From contig NZ_VORT01000003.1 of the NCBI RefSeq assembly GCF_007997155.1, positions 124,001 through 188,000 on the forward strand: a DNA stretch of 64,000 bases, written 5' to 3'. Below the pieces are notes generated by a model. That model was given only the letters and a program-made list of their open reading frames with translations. It was not told the DNA's origin and made no database searches. The translations under genes were made by a program, and so were the position numbers. Origin of the DNA: Aequorivita antarctica (lineage in GTDB: Bacteria > Bacteroidota > Bacteroidia > Flavobacteriales > Flavobacteriaceae). How positions within the stretch are numbered: position 1 is the stretch's first letter; every line of letters begins with the position of its first letter. Positions 46,640 to 53,068 of the stretch are shown one piece after another.

Positions 46640-48058
46640 CTATTCCACTACATTAAAGACAATAGGCAATGAATAAAGTACGCCTACTTTTTGGCCTTTT
46701 TGCTCACCGGGCCGCATCTGTGGAAGTTTTTTAATGATGCGAATGGCTTCGGTTTCTAGCTCTGGTTTTGGAGCGCGGGCTTTTACATCTACAATATTTC
46801 CAGACTTGTCAATTTTAAACTGAACGGCGATGCGTTGGAGACCCAAAAGCCCCAAATCATTACCAAGTTTCGTATTGAAATTTTCCCCAACAAAAGCACT
46901 GATACTCTCTGAGAAACACTTCTTCAAGACTTCATTGTCACCTAAGCATCCCGGAAAGGTTGGCACCTTTTCTATTGCGGCAAAAGGAACGTCTGCTTCA
47001 TTTTGGTCTTTGGTTTCATCCAAATATTCTTGAAGCGAAGTGTAAACTTTATCGCCTGGTTGAGATTCTGAGGTTAAAAACTTTAATGCTTTTTCTTCTT
47101 CGGGGGTCATGTCGCCTTTTTTCATAATGGCTTCAGCCAGTTCGTTAATTTTGTTCATCACTTCGGAATCTGACTGTTGGACAGTTTGTGTTTCTTCAGC
47201 TTTTGGGTCATTACTACAAGCAGTGTAAATTAACATGCCACAGATTGCTGGTAATAGCAGTAAATACTTTACCTGTGCAGCTTTTCGTGATTTTGATTTT
47301 TGTAACATAATGATTCGTTTTTTGATTAATGATTGATTGAAAAATGTATTGATGAATGATATTTTTTCTGTTTGGAATACTTCAGAAAGTAGGTTTTGAT
47401 AGTATTGTTTTTTGTCTTTTTCGGCGGTAACCTTTGCATCTGCTATGAATTCGTGGAGCGTAGTCATGCGGTTTTGAAAGAGAAAGACCATCGGGTTGAA
47501 CCAAAAGACAATGCGAAGCATTTCAAAAAACAGTAGATCTAAAGAATGTTTTTGTTCAATATGAATTTTTTCATGGGCAATGATGCTAGCTTTGCTCTCT
47601 TCGGAAATGTTTTCACCCAAAAATATGATGTTGAAAAAGGAAAAGGCTGTATCGGTTTTTTGAAGAATTTTAAGTTTGAATCCATTAAAATATTCTGTGG
47701 TTCCAGAGAAATACAGTTTTGCTATTTTGTAGAATTTCCAAAAGAAAAATACAGCACTGAGTCCAATTCCTATAAACCAAAAATCCAACAGTCCCGGAAG
47801 CCAAAATGACGTACCGCTTGTAATTGTTTCAGGAGTATTCCCGCCAATAACAACCGCTGGCAATTGAAAAATAAATTCCTGCGGAATGTTTTGCTGAATA
47901 AAATCGATACTTACAAAAGGCAAAACAAGACCCAAAATCGGGGTCAGAAACAGATAGATTCTGTTTAAACCGAAAAACGTTTCCTTTTTCAGAAAGAGGT
48001 CATATACTGCCAAAAACAGTACTTGAAAAGCGAATATTTCAAATAGGGTATGTATCAT
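46640..48058 (-). CDS. M56 (BlaR1-type) metallopeptidase with TonB-C-like domain
   Basis: Inner-membrane sensor-peptidase-like protein of 472 residues. Four hydrophobic helices (near 8-22, 32-50, 90-108, 265-280) surround a gluzincin-type active site HEKIH (His162, Glu163, His166). The periplasmic C-terminus (~360-472) is a TonB-C-like domain, a usual Bacteroidota arrangement replacing the penicillin-binding sensor of BlaR1. Its ATG overlaps the BlaI stop (ATGA, 48055-48058). By analogy it cleaves or inactivates the BlaI-type repressor upon a periplasmic signal; the signal is unknown and no beta-lactamase is nearby. Confidence 0.87.
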   Translation of the reverse strand: MIHTLFEIFAFQVLFLAVYDLFLKKETFFGLNRIYLFLTPILGLVLPFVSIDFIQQNIPQEFIFQLPAVVIGGNTPETITSGTSFWLPGLLDFWFIGIGLSAVFFFWKFYKIAKLYFSGTTEYFNGFKLKILQKTDTAFSFFNIIFLGENISEESKASIIAHEKIHIEQKHSLDLLFFEMLRIVFWFNPMVFLFQNRMTTLHEFIADAKVTAEKDKKQYYQNLLSEVFQTEKISFINTFFNQSLIKKRIIMLQKSKSRKAAQVKYLLLLPAICGMLIYTACSNDPKAEETQTVQQSDSEVMNKINELAEAIMKKGDMTPEEEKALKFLTSESQPGDKVYTSLQEYLDETKDQNEADVPFAAIEKVPTFPGCLGDNEVLKKCFSESISAFVGENFNTKLGNDLGLLGLQRIAVQFKIDKSGNIVDVKARAPKPELETEAIRIIKKLPQMRPGEQKGQKVGVLYSLPIVFNVVE

Positions 48059-48423
48059 TTTTCAGTTTTTTCAGAATTAATTTCTTTCATAATAACCTCC
48101 ATTTCCTGAATGCTGATATCGTTTTTCTTCATAAAAAAAGAAACCATACTTTTAAAAGAGCCCTGAAAATAACCGTCCATCAATTTATTTAAAGATTGAC
48201 TGCTATACTCCGTTTTCTTCACTTTAGGGTAATAAACATGACCACGCCCTTCTTTTCTATAATCGACAAAATCCTTGCTCTCCAGAATCCGCACAATAGT
48301 AGAAACTGTGTTGTACGCAGGTTTTGGCTCGGGCAATTGCTCTATGATTGACGCTACGTTTGCCTCTGCCAAATCCCAAAGAATTTGCATAATATCCTCT
48401 TCTGCTTTTGTTAATTGTTTCAT
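48055..48423 (-). CDS. BlaI/MecI/CopY family transcriptional repressor
   Basis: Winged-helix repressor of 122 residues: MKQLTKAEEDIMQILWDLAEAN is the typical start, followed by YNTVSTIVRILESKDFV (recognition helix region) and DYRKEGRGHVYYPKV. It is coupled to the M56 gene by a 4-bp overlap and so forms the classic repressor/sensor-peptidase pair. Two perfect dyads (48451-48484) directly upstream of its start are probably its own operators. Confidence 0.92.
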   Translation of the reverse strand: MKQLTKAEEDIMQILWDLAEANVASIIEQLPEPKPAYNTVSTIVRILESKDFVDYRKEGRGHVYYPKVKKTEYSSQSLNKLMDGYFQGSFKSMVSFFMKKNDISIQEMEVIMKEINSEKTEK

Positions 48424-48450
48424 TTTTATATTATTAGAAGGTTCAAATAT

Positions 48451-48484
48451 AACTAATACGTTAGTTTAAACTAATTTTTTAGTT
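48451..48484 (-). promoter_or_regulatory. Twin operator dyads upstream of the BlaI-type repressor
   Basis: Two copies of AACTAA-N4-TTAGTT, at 48451-48466 and 48469-48484, only 2 bp apart (centres 18 bp apart). They lie 28-61 bp upstream of the repressor's start, where its promoter must be. Perfect symmetry and spacing near two helical turns suggest cooperative binding of two dimers and autorepression. Confidence 0.72.
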
Positions 48485-48493
48485 ATGTTTTTA

Positions 48494-48531
48494 TAAAAAA
48501 AACCTTACCGACTTTTACGCCTGTAAGGTTT
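48494..48531 (-). terminator. Terminator of the nitroreductase gene
   Basis: AAACCTTAC (48500-48508) pairs with GTAAGGTTT (48523-48531); read on the minus strand a T-run follows (A-run at 48494-48502). It insulates the nitroreductase gene from the BlaI operon. Confidence 0.8.
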
Positions 48532-48552
48532 TACATTTTTAAACCTATAAAA

Positions 48553-49107
48553 TTAGACCCAGATAGTCTTTTCTTCTATAGTGCTTTTGCGCGTTCCTTC
48601 GGGAAGTTCGTCATCATATTTTCCCATATAGAAAAAACCGAGACATTGCTCTCCTTCTTCCATTTGAATGAATTTGTCCATATACTTCAAAATGCCAGGA
48701 GAAGCCCAATACGCACCAATGCCTATTTCGTGTGCGGTGAGCCACATGTTTTGAACTGCCATAGCCGTAGCCGCAATTTCTTCCCATTCGGGTAAACTTT
48801 CCTTGGGGTCACGCTGCATACAAATTGCTATTACACAACCAGCTTTTACTGGGTTGTCCATAAACTTGCTATAGGTAAATTCTGAAAAATTCTCGGTAGT
48901 TTGCTTGTAAGTTTCGGCCGCAAATTTTCCTAGAGCCACCTGCGAAATACCATGAAACACCTTAAAACGCCAAGGTTCTGTTCGTTTATGCGTTGGCGCC
49001 CAATTTGCGCTTTCAAGTATGGTTAAAACTTCTTCTTTGGTGATAGGTTGGCTGTTATATTGTGCAGGGAAAACCGCGCGGCGGTTTTTTATAGAATTCG
49101 AAATCAT
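48553..49107 (-). CDS. Nitroreductase family flavoprotein
   Basis: FMN-dependent NAD(P)H oxidoreductase-like protein of 184 residues. Landmarks: N-terminal IKNRRAVFPAQY (phosphate-binding R-R), SANWAPTHKRTEPWRFKV (FMN site), a central helix with VQNMWLTAHEIGIGAYWASP, and the C-terminal FFYMGKYDDELPEGTRK. The substrate is not predictable: quinones, nitroaromatics or flavins are all possible. Single gene with its own terminator. Confidence 0.88.
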   Translation of the reverse strand: MISNSIKNRRAVFPAQYNSQPITKEEVLTILESANWAPTHKRTEPWRFKVFHGISQVALGKFAAETYKQTTENFSEFTYSKFMDNPVKAGCVIAICMQRDPKESLPEWEEIAATAMAVQNMWLTAHEIGIGAYWASPGILKYMDKFIQMEEGEQCLGFFYMGKYDDELPEGTRKSTIEEKTIWV

Positions 49108-49240
49108 TTTTTTTTATTTAGCGACGTGAAGATAGTAAAAGGGTCTTTCAAAAAAAATAATTTTAATGCTATCTGAAAAAATAAAAAAACCATTCTGACC
49201 CCACTTAATTTCTAGGTGTTCTTTTCTTTTTTTTTCAATT

Positions 49241-49666
49241 TTAAACCATATAACCACTTAAGCTGTGCTGTGGGATTGTAAAAGAATGCAAAATCGCTCT
49301 TAGGCTTTTTGCATAATTGGATGCATTGGGTAATTGTATTCTAGATTTCAGTTTTTTTAATTCCTTCTCATCATCAGAAAACACCATGCCCGATTGATAG
49401 CTTTCGAAGAGTCTATGGCTTATTTCTTGATCCATCATAATTGTTATCTGATTATGCCTATCGTCCTTTTTTATTTTTGATAGAATGGTTTCAACATCAT
49501 CAATCTCCCCTTCCAACACCTGTAAAAAGGTACCCTCATTATAGAGTAACAAACCAGTAACATTCCGAAAAACATTCTGCGTTTTAGAAAATGAAAAGAG
49601 TGCCTCCAATTTGTGGTTTTGCCATAAATTAACTGAGTTACTAATATAACATTTTGTGTGAAGCAT
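49241..49666 (-). CDS. BLUF domain blue-light sensor protein
   Basis: Product of 141 residues, essentially a stand-alone BLUF (FAD-binding blue-light sensor) domain with a short C-terminal tail. The photoactive residues are in place: Tyr7 (CYIS), Asn31 (seven residues before the Gly of VTGLLLY) and Gln49 (FLQVLEG). The block DDRHNQITIMM and the SGMVF strand complete the fold. No output domain is fused, so signalling should go through a partner. It stands alone between long intergenic regions. Confidence 0.87.
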   Translation of the reverse strand: MLHTKCYISNSVNLWQNHKLEALFSFSKTQNVFRNVTGLLLYNEGTFLQVLEGEIDDVETILSKIKKDDRHNQITIMMDQEISHRLFESYQSGMVFSDDEKELKKLKSRIQLPNASNYAKSLRAILHSFTIPQHSLSGYMV

Positions 49667-50145
49667 ATTTAGAATTTGGTGTTATTTTAAAGGTACGGCT
49701 AGTTTATCAAGGACTAACTTAAAGTATTGTTAATGTTATACTTAACAGGCGCATACAAAAGAAACACCCCTCTTAAAGTACTATGCTAAGAACGTCAACA
49801 CTAACCAACCTTTCTTTCTCCACAGGCAAAATATTCATAATTCAAGCAAAATTGGAGCTGGCTTTATAATAATCAAAGCATTTTTAGAAAATTAGAAGAA
49901 ACACAATTCACATGTTACGCTACTCTAAAACTTCGACTTTCGTCGTTCTTCCCCCTTCAATTTACACCTCACCAAAACCTAAGGTGTCCGAGTGAATTTT
50001 GGTAAGCGAAGCAAAGCAAAAATTTGCCTGTGCTGAGCTAAGTTTAACCTGAGCGCAGTCAAAGGGTCGAAGTTTATCAAAGCCCCCTACTTCAGTGTGG
50101 ATTAATCCCAAAAATGGAGAAAACTGTATGGATATTGTATAAAAC
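49667..50145. other. Repeat-rich intergenic stretch at the left edge of the island
   Basis: No gene supported. It contains the 13-mer GCATTTTTAGAAA at 49878-49890 (also the right arm of the hairpin at 24746-24777), a nested dyad (ACACCT 49964-49969 / AGGTGT 49982-49987 and ACCAAAA 49971-49977 / TTTTGGT 49997-50003), and the REP-like core GAGCGCAGTC at 50051-50060. Confidence 0.45.
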
Positions 50146-50174
50146 AAAAAAAGCCCATCCATATGGATAAGCTT
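50146..50174 (-). terminator. Minus-strand terminator, probably the former tRNA-operon terminator
   Basis: AGC-CC-ATCC-ATAT-GGAT-AA-GCT symmetry at 50152-50173 with an A-run to its left gives, on the minus strand, a hairpin followed by seven Ts. It lies about 60 bp beyond the tRNA 3'-end remnant in the direction of tRNA transcription. Confidence 0.7.
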
Positions 50175-50234
50175 CTCATCGGTCTATTTCTAAACCACAA
50201 GCCACCTTTAGGTGACTCAACACAACATCTTGTT

Positions 50235-50252
50235 GCGGTCTGGACGAGACTC
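50235..50252 (-). repeat. Degenerate tRNA 3' end (probably tRNA-Asp): putative attachment site
   Basis: GCGGTCTGGACGAGACTC is, on the minus strand, the T-arm/acceptor 3' end (GAGTCTCGTCCAGACCGC). From memory of Bacteroidota tRNA-Asp genes (ending GAGTCCCGTCCAGACCGC) it matches at 17 of 18 positions, with acceptor strand CCAGACC and the Asp discriminator G. No tRNA body follows to the right, where the integrase is instead. This is the layout of a displaced 3' fragment left when an element integrates into a tRNA gene. Confidence 0.65.
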
Positions 50253-50361
50253 CAATCATTATATTTTGATTTATCTTCATATATCCATATCCCTTGTAAT
50301 ACGGGAGAACTATAATATATATTTTCTTATTTGATGTTAATTTACGTCATTTTATTTACAT

Positions 50362-50382
50362 TTACCGCACGGTTACCGCACG
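50362..50382. repeat. Tandem 10-bp direct repeat upstream of the integrase
   Basis: TTACCGCACG at 50362-50371 and 50373-50382, one base apart, lying between the putative attachment site and the integrase ATG (50397). The 11-bp period is one helical turn, fitting a protein-binding site, either integrase arm sites or an operator. Confidence 0.55.
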
Positions 50383-50396
50383 ATAAATTAATTAAT

Positions 50397-51632
50397 ATGT
50401 ACAACTACGTCTTCAATATCAATACTAACTCAACTAAAACTGGCAAGGATATTCCTTTAAAAATTAGATATTATGAGGATGCGAAAAAGAGAGTTCAAAT
50501 TGATACGGGAATAAAAATTGCCAAAAGACACTGGAGTGAGTCTAAGAAGAGACTAAAGAATTCTGCTGAAATTCCATTTGAATATGCAGAATTTGAAAGG
50601 TTAGAATCTTTGGCCAATCAAATCATTGACCATTACAAGAAGAAAAAACTTCCTCTTACTTGCAAAAAATTTAAGAATCATTTTATAAATGAAAATTTAA
50701 TTGAAGTAAATGATTCCGTGGAAGGTGTTTATGAAGAGTTAGAAAAGTTCATAGAAAAAAAGAAGTCTGAAGTAGTTCCAGATGTAATCAAAGATTATCA
50801 TACATTAAAAAAACACCTTGAAACCTATGAGACCGCTGAAGAAACCACATTAACATTCAAATCTTTCAATTATGATTTTTACCATAGTTGGATAAAATTC
50901 CTTGCTTTTAAATACAAAAGAAGAGACAAAAAGATTGGCCTTAAGAATAATAGTATTGGCAAATCAATTAAAAATCTTAAAGCATTTTTAAACTATTGTA
51001 TTCAGTCGGAAAAAATCGAGCCAATTGACCTTACAGCATATAAAGGGATTCAGGACGAGGTAGACCACATATACTTGAAGCAAGAAGAGATAGACAAAAT
51101 TGCAAAGGTCGATTGTAAAGGAGATGAAGAATTGCAGAAGGTGCAGGACTTTTTTATAATTGGATGTTATACAGGACTACGTTTCTCTGATATTGCTAGA
51201 ATCAAACCTGATTATATAAAAGACGACTTCTTACACTTGATACAAAAAAAGACTTCTGGAAGAGTTATAATACCTCTTCGCCCTCCTGTAATAGAAGCAC
51301 TTAAGAAATACGATTATCATTCACCAGATGTATCCAGCTTTGTTTTTAATAAAAGGATAAAAGAACTTGGGGAAGAAGCTAAACTAAATGACTCTGTAGA
51401 ATTAGAGCACAAAAGAGGAGCAACTAAAGATGTAAAAACATTTAAGAAGTATCAGCTCATAAGCTCACATACCTGTAGACGTTCATTTTGTACAAATGCT
51501 TACTTCGATGATATTGATGTTCAGCTTATAATGAAGGCTTCGGGACACAAAACAGAAAAAGCTTTTAGGAGATACTTAAAATTGTCCAATTTAGAAGCTG
51601 CTGAAAAACTTAAGCAAGCTTGGGGAATGTGA
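50397..51632 (+). CDS. Tyrosine recombinase/integrase
   Basis: 411 residues from ATG 50397; in-frame upstream starts (TTG 50331) would add 22 residues that run through the tandem repeats and lack conservation. Domains: N-terminal arm-binding (MYNYVFNINTNSTKTGKDIP), SAM-like core-binding (~125-215) and C-terminal catalytic. Catalytic residues Arg262 (YTGLRFSD), Lys in IQKKTSG, His358 and Arg361 (SHTCRRS), His384 (SGHKTEK) and nucleophile Tyr393 (FRRYLKLS) are all present, so it should be active. It is beside a tRNA 3'-end remnant and presumably drives integration of the island. Confidence 0.93.
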   Translation: MYNYVFNINTNSTKTGKDIPLKIRYYEDAKKRVQIDTGIKIAKRHWSESKKRLKNSAEIPFEYAEFERLESLANQIIDHYKKKKLPLTCKKFKNHFINENLIEVNDSVEGVYEELEKFIEKKKSEVVPDVIKDYHTLKKHLETYETAEETTLTFKSFNYDFYHSWIKFLAFKYKRRDKKIGLKNNSIGKSIKNLKAFLNYCIQSEKIEPIDLTAYKGIQDEVDHIYLKQEEIDKIAKVDCKGDEELQKVQDFFIIGCYTGLRFSDIARIKPDYIKDDFLHLIQKKTSGRVIIPLRPPVIEALKKYDYHSPDVSSFVFNKRIKELGEEAKLNDSVELEHKRGATKDVKTFKKYQLISSHTCRRSFCTNAYFDDIDVQLIMKASGHKTEKAFRRYLKLSNLEAAEKLKQAWGM

Positions 51633-52204
51633 ATAAAATTTCCTCCATAATAAAACCTGGTTATTTAGAGCTACTAGAAAATAAGCTAACTGGAAGGATT
51701 CTTGACGGGGGGTACTTAAAAAAACGGATTCTTAATTTTGCATACCCTGACGGGAGGTATAACCCCAATCTCTCAAATAATTTTTTATTTCACAATTTAC
51801 CCCACTTGAAGGCTATACACGGGTAAAATTAGCGATATCACCAAATCCTTTTTATGCCCTATTTAGCCTCCTAAGGCAAAACACGGGTTATAAGCCCCAT
51901 TTCAGGAAATTCTAGATAAAAAATAAAAACCCTGCTTTTCCCACTTGGGTACTATAGGCGCATAAGGAATGGATAAGCCTCCCTTTAATAATGTTACGTA
52001 AGTTAGGTTAATATAGGCGTTATTGGGGAGGGGGACTTACAGATTGCCTCTCTGGAATATCTTTTCATATAAATCATAATTCAGTAGAGCGGGATTGACG
52101 CAAGAACCTTTAGGCTTATAACTGATTTTTAATTTGTAAAATTATTTTTGATTAAGTACTGATTCCGCTATTGTGTTTATACTCGTGTTATGCACAGGTT
52201 TTTC
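51633..52204. other. Non-coding stretch with several short direct repeats
   Basis: No gene supported. Repeats seen: GGATTCTT at 51697 and 51726; GACGGG(G/A)GGTA at 51704-51714 and 51749-51759; GGCnAnACACGGGT at 51811-51824 and 51875-51888; TATAGGCG at 51953-51960 and 52012-52019. The pattern of imperfect repeats spaced by ~45-65 bp suggests protein-binding sites (recombination, replication or transfer origin) or a decayed repeat array. The last part holds a cassette-type motif (52165-52197). Confidence 0.5.
52165..52197. repeat. attC-like half-site after the lipoprotein gene
   Basis: On the minus strand it reads CTGTGCATAAC followed by ACGAGTATAAACACAATAGCGG. The same arrangement, [core]AAC-AC...GTA...AA-CGCAATTACGG, follows the next gene of the array (see 55072-55207), suggesting a related recombination site. 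The opposite arm is not evident. Confidence 0.35.
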
Positions 52205-53041
52205 TCACGCTTTAATTAGACTCTCTATTTTTTCGCAAGGATTTTGATTTGGTTTAGGCATTACCTCTAAAATGTCAACAGACCAATCGAAATTTTCTTC
52301 TCTGATTTTTTCTCCCAAATATGTGCCTTTTAATCCTTCGATAATCATTTCTCCAACATCGCCCTCATTAATGGAAATTTCACTATCCAAAGTTTTCATA
52401 TAAATCATTGCATTATCAGATTTGCGTGATATAGTAATGCGATATTTTATATTCTCTATTTTGTATGGGGTTAAATTATAAAGTCGCAACGCAACAAAAT
52501 CAAATCTATCTCTATCATAATTATTCCACATTAACTCCTTTTTTCTTAACATTGTTGGATTATAAGGTTTGGATTTAAAATCAGAACATTCATTTGATAT
52601 ATTTTCAAAGTAGAAAGCCATTAATGAGTTTGCATCTTTGTTTTTATCGTTGTAAGTAGGAAATCGTAATCTATAAATATTTCCATTTGCTTTCACGAAA
52701 ATTATGAATGACCCATTGTCAATAATTTGACCACCATTTAAAGCGTCTGAAAAATCGTACTTAAGAAATTCGAGTTGTGAATTGTCAAGTGTTTTGTACG
52801 CTTGCTTAAAATTTGTTGAGATTACATTTTTAATTTGGGATACACCTTCTCCATAATTACTGGATTTGAATTCTGGTGATGTTAAATCAAACAAGTTCAT
52901 AAAGCTAATGGAATCTTTTTCTTTTATTGCCTTCAATGCATAATCCTTCACAGAATCAAAATTGTATTTATTCAATTCGATTTGTGAATCGCAAGCAGAA
53001 AGACTAATGATAGCGATTATTAATAAAAGTTTTATTTTCAT
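52205..53041 (-). CDS. Putative lipoprotein of unknown function
   Basis: Product of 278 residues with lipobox LSAC (Cys17) after MKIKLLLIIAIIS. The mature protein has an N-terminal helical part and a C-terminal beta-sandwich-like part (LYNLTPYKIENIKYRITISR). I do not recognise a family. It starts only 27 bp after the stop of the GHKL-nuclease gene on the same strand and directly after a cassette-end sequence (53049-53058), so it may be a further cassette or its remnant. Confidence 0.6.
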   Translation of the reverse strand: MKIKLLLIIAIISLSACDSQIELNKYNFDSVKDYALKAIKEKDSISFMNLFDLTSPEFKSSNYGEGVSQIKNVISTNFKQAYKTLDNSQLEFLKYDFSDALNGGQIIDNGSFIIFVKANGNIYRLRFPTYNDKNKDANSLMAFYFENISNECSDFKSKPYNPTMLRKKELMWNNYDRDRFDFVALRLYNLTPYKIENIKYRITISRKSDNAMIYMKTLDSEISINEGDVGEMIIEGLKGTYLGEKIREENFDWSVDILEVMPKPNQNPCEKIESLIKA

Positions 53042-53048
53042 AAATTAT

Positions 53049-53058
53049 GTTGCCAGTA
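53049..53058. repeat. Cassette-end sequence, partner of 55072-55081
   Basis: GTTGCCAGTA here is the exact inverse complement of TACTGGCAAC at 55072-55081; together they bracket the GHKL-nuclease gene. The hairpin that should follow on the lipoprotein side is missing. Confidence 0.65.
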
Positions 53059-53068
53059 GTAGTACTTA

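Noticed and set aside
49962-50162. 66-codon minus-strand frame containing LRPFDCAQ-type sequence
   Set aside because: The peptide is the translation of the REP-like palindrome and its flank, a common source of spurious small ORFs.
50150-50260. Complete tRNA or tmRNA on either strand at the island edge
   Set aside because: Only the acceptor 3' strand and T-arm part match; no D-arm, anticodon arm or 5' acceptor strand can be built, so only a 3' remnant is claimed.
51620-51826. 68-codon frame overlapping the end of the integrase gene
   Set aside because: It runs through the repeated GACGGG motifs, has no recognisable features and starts inside the integrase gene; more likely chance.
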